64,000 nucleotides of DNA from Balaenoptera acutorostrata (taxonomy: Eukaryota > Chordata > Mammalia > Artiodactyla > Balaenopteridae). Positions 32,841 through 43,409 of this stretch are shown here, one piece after another. The stretch spans positions 58,461,878-58,525,877 of the forward strand of contig NC_080072.1 of NCBI RefSeq assembly GCF_949987535.1, given 5' to 3'. The notes below the pieces were generated by a model. It saw nothing but the letters and a program-made list of their open reading frames with translations, searched no databases and was not told the origin of the DNA. Numbering within the stretch: position 1 is the stretch's first letter; each line of letters begins with the position of its first letter. The position numbers and the translations under genes are program-made.

Positions 32841-33050
32841 CGTTTGCCGCGACCCCCAGGCTGGCGGAGCCACTTTTAACTAAGAATGAATTAGGGACAA
32901 ACTCTTCCTCAGAGTCTGAGTCCGGGGTTGGCTGGGCCACACCGTTGCCTAGCAACCGCCTCTGGCTCTCATTGGCCGGAGGGGAAGGGGGCGGGGAGGG
33001 GGACTGCTCAATAGGGGTTGATGAAGCGGATGAACAATGCAAGGGAGCAC
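32841..33050 (-). CDS. Internal coding exon, phase 1-1, Pro/Ser-rich; gene not identified
   Basis: On the minus strand this 210-base segment is open throughout between a pyrimidine-rich acceptor (...gtggttcgcag) and a GTAAGT donor. Both flanking introns are phase 1, so the exon is symmetric and could be skipped without a frameshift. The peptide starts [15 protein letters not shown], continues with a proline-rich [11 protein letters not shown] segment, and then [11 protein letters not shown]. An acidic [13 protein letters not shown] patch follows, then [13 protein letters not shown]. Such composition suggests a disordered, phosphorylatable linker: SPSPPPSPP could be a proline-directed kinase or SH3 target, and DSDSEEE a casein kinase 2 target. 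No domain fold or membrane segment is visible. I do not recognise the gene, and neither neighbouring exon is identified here, so the host introns are probably tens of kilobases. Confidence 0.8.
32944..32956. promoter_or_regulatory. X-box-like RFX palindrome inside the exon
   Basis: GTTGCCTAGCAAC is a near-perfect inverted repeat matching the RFX X-box form GTNRCC-N-RGYAAC with a one-base spacer. On the coding strand it spans codons for R-L-L-G-N-G. The match may be coincidence of codon choice. Confidence 0.45.
32971..32996. promoter_or_regulatory. Inverted CCAAT box and GC box beside the X-box
   Basis: ATTGG at 32971..32975 (CCAAT on the minus strand, NF-Y type) lies 15 bases from the X-box, and GGGGCGGGG at 32987..32995 is an Sp1-type box. 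Close spacing of the three motifs is typical of promoters, but all lie within coding sequence. Confidence 0.35.
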
Positions 33051-33095
33051 CTGCGAACCACAAAGACAAACACAGACAGAAAAAAAAAATAATGA
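33051..33095 (-). other. 3' splice acceptor and polypyrimidine tract
   Basis: Reading the minus strand into the exon, a T-run, then ctgtctgtgtttgtctttgtgg, then ttcgcag gives a convincing tract and AG. A possible branch region is the 'ttcattat' just upstream. Confidence 0.75.
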
Positions 33096-33339
33096 AAATT
33101 GGTTTTGAGGCACACGGGGAGGGGGAGGGAGCAAAATAAAACACGCATCAACAGGGGGAGGGGGTTCCCAACACAGGGCGATCTACTGCACACTTGGCCC
33201 CGGGGGCGGGCCTGATGCCTCCTTAAAGTTGGTGCAAACTCCTTCTGAAGAGCTGGCCTCGTGCAGAAGTCTGCACGCTTGCAAAGAAGGCGCCCCTCGA
33301 AAACACCTGGGAAGCCCTTCCTGCTTTGCCTGTTCTCTG

Positions 33340-33485
33340 AGAGAGGTCTGAAAATCTGGGGTCTAGTCCTGGTGGGGCTGTGTCATCTACCAAACAGCTG
33401 CCCGCCTCTGAGCTTCAGTGGCCTTGCTGGTAAAATGAGCAGCCGCACTGGGTGATCGCTGAGCCCCTGCAAGCTGGCCATTCTG
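33340..33485 (+). repeat. MIR relic
   Basis: 'ctgcccgcctctgagcttcagtggccttgctggtaaaatgagcag' is the diverged core. Confidence 0.6.
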
Positions 33486-33609
33486 CGATGTCACCGAACT
33501 GAAATAATGTTCTTATTGGTGAGATTTTAATCCAACATGCCTGGAACAGGCTCTGGGCCTCATAAAAGGTAGAGGGAGCTGGAGAGAATGATCCAGAGCC
33601 CCCTCCACC

Positions 33610-33995
33610 GCTGGCATTCTAGGATTTCAACACACTAATCTTTTACTTTTCTAAGAATCTGACATTTTAAGATTTTTAAGTCCTGACATTCTCTGCAAAC
33701 TTCTTGAGAGAGCAAGAACTCTAGCAGTCTTTTTCACTTCTGTATCCCCAGAATCTAGCATAGTACCTGGCACATAGTAGGCACTATATAAATATTTGCT
33801 GAAGAGATGAATTCTAGGTGTCTAACAGACTGGGATTCTTAGTAGTCTCAACAGACTAGGATTCTTAAGTTCTAATAGTCTCAGATGAAAAAACTGTATA
33901 CTATCTAGGACACTAACACTGTGAATTCCAAGATGCACTAAGTCAGGATGTTTGACTGCAAGTTTCTAACATGTCAAGGTTCCACGATTCTAAAA
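33610..33995. repeat. Degenerate ATTCTAAG-type tandem array, split by an L2 end
   Basis: Variants of 'gattcttaag/ attctaag' recur: 'cattctaggattt', 'ttctaagaatctgac', 'gggattcttag', 'taggattcttaagttc', 'cgattctaaaaatc'. An L2 end interrupts it at 33690..33815. 'aacagactgggattctta' recurs as 'aacagactaggattctta' about 26 bases on. Confidence 0.55.
33690..33815 (+). repeat. L2 LINE 3' end
   Basis: 'cacttctgtatccccagaatctagcatagtacctggcacatagtaggcactatataaatatttgctgaa' is the L2 terminus, well kept. Confidence 0.8.
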
Positions 33996-34159
33996 ATCCC
34001 AGCTTTCTATAGTTTTGTGAGCACACTCCCAACTCTTCAAAAGGAGGAGGTGATGGCCGGCCGGGGACAAGACCTTTGGGGGCAGACAATTTGCAGTCCT
34101 ATCTGTGTCTGGGCTTTAGGCATGTGCAGTACATCATCTACAAGAGAGGGAACATAAGC

Positions 34160-35020
34160 ACAGACACATAAAAGTATACAGTACAAGACAACGCATCCAC
34201 TTGATAGCAAGGGCTACGTCTTTTTTTCCCACCTTGACTGATAGAAGGTTTAAAACATAATCAGATCCATCCAGTTTTTCAGAGGCTGAAACTTAGGAAA
34301 CATAATGCAGCCCAGACATGTCATCATAAGATCTGGTAGAGCTCTACGGGGCAGGTGACAAATAGAGCTGCTAATTGTTGAAAAAAAGCAAAACAAAACA
34401 AAAAAGCTTTTTGTGGTCTGTCTACCAAGAGAAGCTCACTCAATTCAGTCACCAAATCTTGCAGGATTTTGCAGGTTCCGTGACTCTCATGTCAACCCTT
34501 GAGCCCAACCACGTGTGACAACATTTTATAGAGTTGCTGTGTATGCCGTTTGGTTGGTTCGTATTAGAAATTCAGTAAGAGCAAGTGAGGCAGCAGGGAT
34601 CCACGATCACGGTACAATCTCGGGGTAGCTTTTCCATCCGCGTTTTGGTTTACCTAAAAATCTGGGCTATGATTTGCCTTAAAATCGTCCCAACCAGTGT
34701 TTCCAATTCACCCTAGGGAGAGCCTTCCCTGACACCACTTACCACACAGCACTATAGCGATGATCATTCCTTTCTCTGAACTGACCTTTTTTTAGTTCTG
34801 TTATCATATTTGCCCTGCTGCATTTGTAGTTATCTGTAGTTCTCTCCTGTATAAAAGCAAATGGCATATTCTTGGGATACAGTACATTCTTGGAGTGGGC
34901 TCTGGAGTTCAACAGAATTGGGGTTTGCATCACACCATAGCCTCCTATTGGCTGTATGATCTTGGGTAGATTTCTTCCAGTTCCTCATTTATAAGTTGGG
35001 AACTCCTCCCCTTTTATTTT
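34160..35020. other. Mostly unique DNA, weak L2 and MIR traces
   Basis: 34710..34870 has L2-like 'ggagagccttccctgacaccacttaccacacagc'. 34890..35010 has a MIR-like 'ggagtgggctctggagttcaacag'. The rest shows nothing I can support. Confidence 0.4.
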
Positions 35021-35025
35021 TTTTA

Positions 35026-35348
35026 TTTTTTAAGCTTTTTTTTTTTTAATATAGCTACTTTATTTATTTATTTTTGGCTGTGTTGGGTCTTCGGTTCGTG
35101 CGAGGGCTTTCTCTAGTTGCGGCAAGTGGGGACCGCTCTTCATCGCGGTGCACGGGCCTTTCACTATCGCGGCCCCTCCCGTTGCGGGGCACAGGCTCCA
35201 GACGCGCAGGCTCAGTAGTTGTGGCTCACGGGCCCAGCTGCTCCGTGGCATGTGGGATCTTCCCATACCAGGGCTCGAACCCGTGTCCCCTGCATTAGCA
35301 GGCAGATTCTCAACCACTGCACCACCAGGGAAGCCCTTTTTTTTAAGC
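35026..35348 (-). mobile_element. CHR-type SINE 10
   Basis: The head is at 35336 (reverse of gggcttccctggtggtgcag). The body runs down to the T-rich tail near 35036. Box B on the minus strand reads GGTTCGAGCCC. The TSD ttttttaagc is at 35026..35035 and 35339..35348, but it is low-complexity. It belongs to the 'gaggccgcgat' subfamily. Confidence 0.93.
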
Positions 35349-36260
35349 ATTTTTTTTCCTCCCCTTTTATAAAGTTATTATAAGGACTAAAGATACTATA
35401 CTACACCCAAGCACATAGTATGCTTGAGGAAGCAGAATCCCAGGGTCAGTGCTTACCAAATGTTTATTAAATTGAATGAAACCACCCCACGAAGAACCCC
35501 ATTCAAGATTTCCCTTCCTCTACAGTCCCAGTATTGGAAAGATTTTTGTCCGCCAGGCTGCATTTATTAAGCAATATACATTCATTTCCTCATCTTTTAT
35601 TAACCAAAGACATCTTCTAATCTCCAATCAGAGCTTCTGATGAGCTTGAAATAACCAGTACCATACCATGCTGAGTTGTTAGAATTTCAGACAAAGGTTA
35701 AGAAACATGATATGTTGTTCCAGGGTACTGGTTACAGCCTCTTCCTGAGTAGATCTGTCAAGCTTTATGAAATAAATAGTTCCCGAACTAAGTAAATTGT
35801 TCCATCACAAACTTCAGAGACCCTGGGCTAAGAACAGCACAGTCCCTCCCAGTCCTCATGACTGTTTCTTCTCCCTTCCATCCAATCTCCAGACATCACC
35901 CTGGGCCTCTGGGGTTGCTCTGAATATTCATAACTTAACATTCAAAGGACCTAACAAGGTGCCAGACCCTTGGTAGGCGCACAATGACCCACAAGGTTTC
36001 TGTAATGTACAGAAACTATTGGACACATGTTAATTTCCTTCCTCTCATTCATCAGCATCTTTTAATTTAAGTGGTCCCCAGGTCGGGGCACGAAACCATC
36101 TCCTGGGTGCAAGAAAATTCTAGAAGTATTTATCTTTTATGTCACCCTTTTCTAATATCTATTTTTTATATGTTTTATAATGTATGTAATGCATTTGTGC
36201 TCAAAATACATGTAATAAAATGCACTGCTGTATCAATTCGGCATCTACAGAAGCAGGGCA
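35349..36260. other. Unique DNA, no feature recognised
   Basis: AT-rich. Only a MIR-like fragment around 35365..35480 ('aaagttattataaggactaaag', 'caagcacatagtatgcttgagg') is hinted at. Confidence 0.4.
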
Positions 36261-36265
36261 GGTTG

Positions 36266-36530
36266 CATTAAAAGAATGGGCTCTGGAACCAGACCCTACA
36301 TTTGAATTCTAGTTGCACTACTTGCTAGTTCCGTAGTAGTGACCTTGGGCAAGTTACTTCACCCTTTGTCACTCAATTTCCTCATCTATGTAATGGAGAT
36401 CAAAAAATAAAAAAGAATACCTACATTACAGAGTTGCTCGGAGGATTAAAGGAGTTAAAACAAGTAAAGTCTTGAGAACAGCGTGGCAGCCAGTAAACAC
36501 CTAATAAACTTTAGATATTAGTATGCATAA
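36266..36530 (+). repeat. MIR SINE, nearly full length
   Basis: 'agaatgggctctggaaccagaccctacatttgaattctag' through 'gaccttgggcaagttacttcaccc' to 'aacacctaataaactttagatattag' is one of the best-kept MIRs here. Confidence 0.9.
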
Positions 36531-36594
36531 ATATGTATATATAAAGTGAGGGGCCCTACCTTTCTTTATCTTTTCTTTTCTTATAAGAGCAGCG

Positions 36595-36865
36595 TGTGAC
36601 CGTAGAAGTATGGTGAACACTGTTTCATTCCATAGACATTTCCTAAACACCCACCGAGCAGGCTAGAAGGTGAGGGATGTATAAACTGTGAGAGGCGCAG
36701 CCCCCAAGGAGCTGGTGGAAGGGGAGGGAGAGCGTCACATGCAGCTGTAAGCAAGGCAGAGGTGGGACCTGTCGGAACAGAAGATAGCCCAGTGTGAGGG
36801 GAGGATGGAGGTGGGAAGCTCACTTCAACTGGAGGAACCAAGGAAGGCTTTCTGGAGCCATAGAG
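36595..36865 (-). repeat. L2 LINE fragment, antisense
   Basis: 'catttcctaaacacccaccgagcaggc', 'caaggagctggtggaagggg' and 'aaggaaggctttctggagcc' are in reverse L2 order. Confidence 0.7.
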
Positions 36866-37029
36866 GATTCCAGTGGGAAGAGATGAAGAGATGGGGTCTT
36901 GAGCATCCATGGCAGAGAGAGGAATACTCCGCCTCAGGCCCTCATCCTTCACCTGGTCTCAAGCAACCTGCCCACTATCACTTTACCTCTCAAGTCTCAT
37001 GTGTTACCATGAACTTCTCACCAAGGATG

Positions 37030-37535
37030 CTGAAACTTGCTGGCCTGCCCTCATTTCCATGCACTCACTGCTCTCTCTTCAGCTCAAGTTCACCGATTTG
37101 CACAACTTCAGGGCACCACTGGCACTGAATCTATCTGAATGGCACCCCCTGGAGCACAGCTACAAAGTTTTGCCTCTGAGCTTTTGCACATGCTGTCCCT
37201 TTTGAGAGTTTCCTCTCCTGTTCCCCTTTCCTCATCACTACCACCCTGTGTGTCTCACTAGCCCCCACTCAGCCTCTGGGCTTAACCTCATGATCACCAC
37301 CTCCAGGGAGTCTTCCATGATGCCTCAAGCCTGAGTTTGGGTTTGGCACCCCTCTGGGGGCTCCCGCAGCTCTCTGTACTTTCCCTGTTGCAACACTTCC
37401 CACACTGCAGTGTATACTTGTCTGTGGCCACCCACTAGCCTGACTGGCTTGTCCATTACCATATTCTCCAGTGCCCAGCACAGTGTCTGGTACATAGAAA
37501 GCACTATAAATATTTGTTAAATGAAGAAAGGATGG
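37030..37535 (+). repeat. L2 LINE 3' region, long copy
   Basis: It runs from 'gaaacttgctggcctgccctc' via 'gagcttttgcacatgctgtcccttt' and 'tgatcaccacctccagggagtcttccatgatgcc' to 'cagtgtctggtacatagaaagcactataaatatttgttaaatgaa'. This is about 500 bases in correct L2 order. Confidence 0.88.
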
Positions 37536-37579
37536 AAGGAAGGTAGGAGGGAAGAGGAGGACCTTGATTATAGCACGAA

Positions 37580-37745
37580 AGGTCTATGTAAAGAGAGAAG
37601 TGGGAAATGAGTCTCTGAGTAGCAGGTTTAGGCCTTGAACACAAGGAAAAGGAAATCAGACCATAACTGGGGAGTTACGCAAGTTTTTAAAGCAGGAACG
37701 TGACAAGACCAGGGCTGTACTTTAGAAGGATCTGCTCTTGAAACT
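37580..37745 (-). repeat. L2 LINE fragment, antisense
   Basis: 'aagcaggaacgtgacaagaccagggctgtactttagaaggatctgc' matches the reverse L2 segment. Confidence 0.65.
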
Positions 37746-38435
37746 TAAGGCATCTGCTCAGCCACCCAGATCTCCTTTCTAATTGGCTCAGCTCAGCCAG
37801 GATGTTGAAAGTCCACATGATCTGGGCTTGCTTTTCAGGTGGGGCCCAGTTGCAGGTTCGTGTAGGCAAAAAAGGATGCCCCATGCCATAGGACTAGGAA
37901 ACTGGGGTTTGGGGTTGCCTTTCCATGTATCCTGATCATCAGCTGAAGGGAACCTGGTATTCTAGAATTTTCCACTGTGTCAAAATGAGATGGGATGACT
38001 GGAATGTCTCACCTCAACAACCAAGGGGGCCACTGAAGGGTAGAGGGGAGCCATGCAAGTTTCTTGAGAGGAGGTCTCTCTGAGCCTAGCTCGAGCTTAT
38101 AGTAGATAAGGGTGGAGAAAGAAAAAAAAACAAAGTGAGAGAGTGCAGACTCCCCTGTGGTCAAGGGGTGGGGCTGGGGGAACAAACATTTGCAGAACCC
38201 CTTCTTGAGGCCAGGAACGGGGCCAGGTGTTTTACAAGATCTCTTCCTCACAAAAACAATGCACTGGAAAATCCATCCCCATTTCCGAGGCCAAGAAGTG
38301 GAGGCCTACATTTGCCTGTGGCACAGGACCTGGGTGAGAACCTACACTGCAATGCTGTGTCCACTGAGGGGTGTGAATTAAATTTATCAGCCCTGGTTAG
38401 GAGTAGGGAGGAGGAGATTCCTGTCCATCAACTGA
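37746..38435. other. Unique DNA with weak MIR trace
   Basis: 38165..38330 has an antisense-MIR-like 'aacccc...caggtgttttacaagatctcttcctcac'. Otherwise nothing is supported. Confidence 0.35.
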
Positions 38436-38439
38436 ATCA

Positions 38440-38640
38440 CAGCTAAAGTGGAAAGACTACGGGATTCCTGTTGAGCAAATCAGGGGCCAAAGCCCAGGTT
38501 CATCCTGGCTCTATGACCTTGGGTAAGTCACTTCACTTCTCTTAGTCTGTTTTCTCCTTTGAAAAATGATGTGTCAATAGCCACTGCAAAGAGCTTCTGA
38601 GGGGAGGCTAAGAGTATGCTTGCAAGGAGCCTGGGAGTCT
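38440..38640 (+). repeat. MIR SINE
   Basis: 'gcccaggttcatcctggctctatgaccttgggtaagtcacttcacttctctt' is clear. Confidence 0.8.
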
Positions 38641-38644
38641 CAAG

Positions 38645-40150
38645 GTGAGGGCTCAACCAACATGGATTCCCTCTGCCATCCCTCCAGCTGTAGGTCTTTG
38701 AGAGTAAGAACAGGATGATTTTGGGGAATAAACAATGACAGATCTGCAAGCCTGCCAATGACACCTTTATCAATATGCATCGCTTACTGACATCATATAA
38801 GAGGAAAAGTGTTAGGGAGATGGACAGGATATATGAAAGGAACACATGACAAGGGAGTCCTGAGATCTACAGAAAGAGCGATTTCAGTCCCTCACACCTT
38901 TGCATGCATTGATGGTAGCTTTCCTTAGCGCCTGAGATGTAACCTGTAACTAGGGCAAGCTGGTGCTCAAGGAAGAGCCTCTAGCATTCTGGATCCTGAG
39001 TTGTCTTTGGAATACACCGTGAGACTAAAGTGTGAAGAGCTAGCTGATGGACGAGTTTATTACTCTGTCAAAGAAAAGAAGACCATTAACAAAATGCACT
39101 TTTTTACACTTCTCTCAGCAGTCCTGAGAAATCCATCTAAACGCCCAAATGGAACCTTACTGATCTCCGTGAGACCCCATCTAGGCTCCAGTGGGGAAAG
39201 TCATGGCCTGCTCACACAGTGGGGAAGTGTGAGTCCTAGCTGTGAAACCAGAGCACGAGCTGTATGCTGCAGGGAGCCCCTGGGTTAGGGGAAGAGCCTC
39301 CTAATAACCTTCGAACCGGCAGCCCCGCATTGTAGAAGCTTGTTATAAAATGCTTAGCATAGTGCCCAGTAAACGGCAATTACTCAGTAAATGATACCTA
39401 GAAAATACCAAAACAAAACCTGTAGACCTAAACAGGTAGCTCATCTCAATGGAACCCTGAGCTGATGGATTCATCCTTCCCGTGAAGCCTGCCTGTGTTT
39501 CATCTCTTCAGTCTCCCTTCTAGAAATACTCTATCCCCTCCACTTAAAACCAAATGCATTCGTTCTCTCCTCACGAGCCAACCTCACATCTATTGCCTCT
39601 TAACAGGGCAGCCAGTTGCTCCACTGAATAAGGAAAACCTTATTCAGTTCTGAGCAGAGGATGGGGCATTAAGGGAAACTTGGATCTCCTTCCGATATGA
39701 AGGTCTGGGGCTGCTAGAGGACCAGGAACTCCACTGCAGGGATAGCATGTCCTGCTTTTGATGGCAGTGAGCGATGGTCACGCCTGTAGCTGAAACAGCC
39801 CAGCCTGCCCAACAGGGACCACAGCTGCTCATCTCTGTGTCCTGGCCTGGCTCAGAGTCTCAGCTTAGAAAAGGTTTGCAGAATCAGTTCCCACTGTTAT
39901 TTTAAATGGATTGAAATCCACTGTGGCAAGCATCTCAAAGTGCTGGAAATCTGAAGCTAGAGCACTAGAGGGACCATTTGTTCTGCTGTGCCAGTGACGG
40001 CCCCAATTGACATCTGTTATCCTGCAATGATTAATCATAGTGCCCTGCCTTTACTCTAAAGAGGTCCTGATCTGGACAATTATACGGCCACCCCATTTGA
40101 GGGCAGTATAGATTCAGTTCCACATCAGAGGCTACAGTTTGCTGCAACAG
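38645..40150. other. Unique DNA; candidate conserved block 39885..40040
   Basis: 39885..40040 is repeat-free with 'ctgcaatgattaatcatag', a homeodomain-type palindrome (atgattaatcat). 39320..39410 shows a MIR 3'-end-like 'tgcttagcatagtgcccagtaaacggcaattactcagtaaatg'. Confidence 0.35.
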
Positions 40151-40440
40151 ACTAGGGCTCAAGAGATCTGGGTGCAGGTCAACAGTGTGTTGTGGGATCA
40201 CGGGCAGGACTCTGGCCTCTCTGGCCCTCACATTCCCACCTGGGGAGTTGGAGAAGAATACCCTAAGGTTCTTTTGTGGTCCAACATTCTACAAGATAGG
40301 AGTAACAGTAGTACATACCTCAAGGGGTTGTTTTGAGGATTAAAGGAGACTGGGGGAAAAATGCAGGATAAAAACAATTTCATTTATAATGAAAAGTTAG
40401 GTCCTTTCAGTACAGTAAATGCTCATAAGACATTTATAGA
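40150..40440 (+). repeat. MIR SINE, eroded
   Basis: 'gatctgggtgcaggtcaacag', 'gtacatacctcaaggggttgttttgaggattaaagg' and 'cagtaaatgctcataag' keep the order. Confidence 0.7.
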
Positions 40441-40754
40441 CTAAATGAATTTGTATAAATGCATTCCTATACAGAAGACTGGCTGAAAAAAATCTTTAAC
40501 GATGGTTATCACTGATATGGGCAATTTTTAATTTTTAAAATATGTCTTCAAAATTCTCTACAATGAGCATATATAGTTATCTTTATACTTTTAAAAATTA
40601 TTTTTTAAAACTTCAGGAGAAAATGAAATAATAAATGTGACAATACCTGGCATCTAGTAGGTGCTAAAATAGATGTTGGTTTTAAATACAAACAAGATTC
40701 TATGCACTGAGATTGGTAATATAATTTGATATAGTTGATTTTTAAAATGGGAAA

Positions 40755-41071
40755 AGCTTTTAACTGAGCAACTCCACTTCTAGGAATTTACCCAAGAACA
40801 CAATTATGACTTCTCAGAAGATTTATTTATAAGGGTATTCATCACAACATTGTTTATAATAGTCAAAAGTAAAATTAAAAATAAATATTAAAAAGGAAAA
40901 ACATCCTTTATGTTAAAAAGTGACTAATTATGTAAATTAAGGCATATCAGTAGAATGTTAACATGTAGACATTATAAGCCATGTTTGTAAAGAATGTTTA
41001 AGGACCTGGGAAATAGGATATTAAAAAAGCATGGGGCAAAACTGTATAAAAAATAACTGTGACATTTGTTT

Positions 41072-41114
<43 letters not shown>

Positions 41115-41160
41115 TGTGTAATTAACAAAAATGTTAATGCCTGTTACCTTAGGGCAGTAG
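40755..41160 (+). repeat. L1M fragment (ORF2 end/3' UTR)
   Basis: 'gcaactccacttctaggaatttacccaag' followed by 'attcatcacaacattgtttataatag' is the translated end of old L1 ORF2. Frameshifts and stops are numerous. A (TG)n run interrupts the 3' part. Confidence 0.72.
41073..41119. repeat. (TG)n microsatellite
   Basis: About 22 TG units with one TATG interruption. Likely length-variable. Confidence 0.95.
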
Positions 41161-41814
41161 AATTATGAATAAATTTATTTTTTATATTTTTTTAATATTT
41201 TCTAATTCTTTCAAGGAACAAATGCGATAATAAGATTTTTTTTAAAAAAAGTTATTTTAAAAAGAAGAAAACACACACACAGAAAGAAGCAAAGACAGCA
41301 GCTTCTGCTTTGTGTCCCTCATGGGATGAGCCTGGCAGACCACAACCTCCTGGGTCCAAAGTCGCCTTCTTTTCCAGCCCATTAAATCTTTGTGGGTCTT
41401 ACTCCCCAAGCAGGGCAGCTCCCACTAAGTCAACTCTCCTCTCCTCGACAGTGGTTATTTTCAGAAGCAGGTCTGGGGCCATCTGTCTCTGTGACTTATG
41501 TTGGGAAAATAGTCTCTGGAAAACAGGACACAGTAAATTTCTCAGGCTCAGCTCATTTGCTCTCCAGCTCTCCTCCTCACAGGTTTCTCAGGGACAGGTT
41601 TTTTTTTTTTGGTTTTGGTTTTTTTAAGCATTCACCAGGAAAGGAAGTCTGCTTTCACCTGCCCGCCTGGGGAAGCCCAGTGACTGGTGTACCTTCCACA
41701 TCAACACTGAATAAAGAGTGACTTAGGTCTCTCTGGTCTTCACACAAGGATGACCTATCCGCTGCCCGCTAGCTTGTTTGATACAGGTATATTAAATGAG
41801 CACATTCACTGATT

Positions 41815-42705
41815 TTTTTGTAATAACAGCTTTTCTGAGATATAAATACATACCATGCAAGTCACCCATGTAAAATGTACGATTCAATGGCATTTAGTAT
41901 ATTCACAGAGTAGTGCAACCATCACAATAAATTTTAGAATATTTCCATTACCCCAAAAAGAAACCACACAGCCATTAACAGTCACTCCCCATTTCCTTCC
42001 AACCCTCTGCAGCCCTAGACAATCACTAATCTACTTTCTGTCTCTACAGATATGCCTATTCTGGACATTTTATATAAACGGAGTTATATAATATGTGCTC
42101 TTTTGTGACTGTCTTCTTTTACTGAATATAATGTTTTCAAGGTTCATCTATGTTGTAACACAGATCAGGATTACATTTCATTTTATTGCTGAATGACACT
42201 GCATGGTACAGATGTACCGTATTTTATTTATCCGTTCTTCAGTTGATGGAAACTTGGGTTGTTTCTACTTTTTGGCTCTTCCAAATAATGCTGCTACAAA
42301 CATTTGCGTACAAGTTTTTGTGTGGACATACGTTTTCATTTCTCTCAGTATACGGCTAAGAGTGGAACTGCTGGATTGTACGGTAACTGTGTTCGACCTC
42401 TTGAGGAACTGCTGGATCATCTTCCAAAGTGGCTGCACCATTTTACGTTCCCATCAGCCGTGTTTGAGGTTCCAATTTCTCCCTATCCTTGCCAGTACTT
42501 GTTATTGTCTGTCCTTTTGATTATAGCCAGCCTAGTGGGTGTGAAGTGGCATCTCTTTGTGGCTTCTGAGTTGCATTTCCTAATGGCTAACGATGTTGAG
42601 CATCTTCTCATGTGCTTATTGGCCATTTGTATGTCTTCTCTGGAGAAATGTCTATTCAGATCACTTGCCCGTTTGTAAATTGAGTTATTTGTCTTTTTTT
42701 TATTA
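41815..42705 (-). repeat. L1M LINE-1, antisense, 3' UTR and ORF2 C-terminus (broken)
   Basis: Reading left to right, the plus strand shows the reversed 3' UTR ('gagatataaatacataccatgcaagtcacc'), then the reversed ORF2 end. The minus-strand translation in 42483..42680 includes FTPTRLAIIKRTDNNKYW, the conserved tail of L1 ORF2. Stops and frameshifts elsewhere show it is dead. About 890 bases remain. Confidence 0.92.
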
Positions 42706-42724
42706 TTGAGTGGCAGGCATTGAT

Positions 42725-43235
42725 TTTTTTCATCAAATATTTGTTTTGTGCCGACCTCGTGCCGGGCACTGTTGTAAGCATCACTGATAGGCAAGGAAGA
42801 CAGAGCCTTGCCCTCAGAAGCGTACATTCTAGTGGAAGAGAAAATCAGTACACAAGTAAGCAAATAACTATGCAGAGCAAGATCAGGTGATGATAGATGC
42901 TATGAAGAAAAGTTTAATGCAATAAGAGGTTAGGCGTGATGGGGTGGGTGTGTTGTTTCAAGTAAGGTGGTCAGGGAAGGCCTCTCTGAGGAGGTGACAT
43001 TTAAGCAGAGGCCTGAAGTAAGTAAATGAGTGAGCTACACAAACATCTGGGGGAAGAGGTTTCCAGACAGAGTGCCCAGCAACTGCAAAGTCCGGGCAGT
43101 AGAAGCAAGTTCATTTGAGAGACAGCAAGGAAGCTAGTACAGCTGGAGGACTGTAAGGAGGAGAGTGCTGAGAAATGAACCTTGAGAGGTGGCCAGGGGG
43201 CCAGATTACAGATGTGCATATTGCAAACCAAAGGC
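42725..43235 (-). repeat. L2 LINE, antisense, long copy
   Basis: 'caaatatttgttttgtgccgacctcgtgccgggcactgttg', 'gtggtcagggaaggcctctctgaggaggtgacatttaagc' and 'ggggccagattacag' give the reversed L2 order. It abuts the L1M copy. Confidence 0.85.
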
Positions 43236-43249
43236 CACTAGGCATATGT

Positions 43250-43375
43250 GTTCTTATTAGTGAGTTCCCTGAGGGCGGGGAGTGGTTTTATTTATCTCCA
43301 TATGTTCACAGCCCACACTATGATTTCATATATAGTGGGTACCCAGTACATACTGGAATCTATTTTAACTTATTG
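43250..43375 (+). repeat. L2 3' end, opposite orientation
   Basis: 'gtgagttccctgagggcggggagtgg' and 'acccagtacatactggaatc' resemble the L2 terminus. It is inverted relative to its neighbour. Confidence 0.45.
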
Positions 43376-43409
43376 AGCTACTAATAAAACAATGCCCACA
43401 TGTGAATCG

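Larger units (their letters stand above)
32580..33240. promoter_or_regulatory. GC-rich island around the exon
   Basis: GC content and CpG frequency rise visibly over surrounding DNA. C-runs at 32634..32648 and 32726..32734 make minus-strand G-quadruplexes possible, and GC boxes occur near 32987 and 33203. Whether it reaches CpG-island thresholds needs a count. It may be an internal regulatory island or just a GC-rich exon neighbourhood. Confidence 0.4.

Noticed and set aside
42483..42863. 126-codon minus frame
   Set aside because: Part of it is the ORF2 tail of a dead L1M copy and the rest is antisense L2; it is not a host gene.
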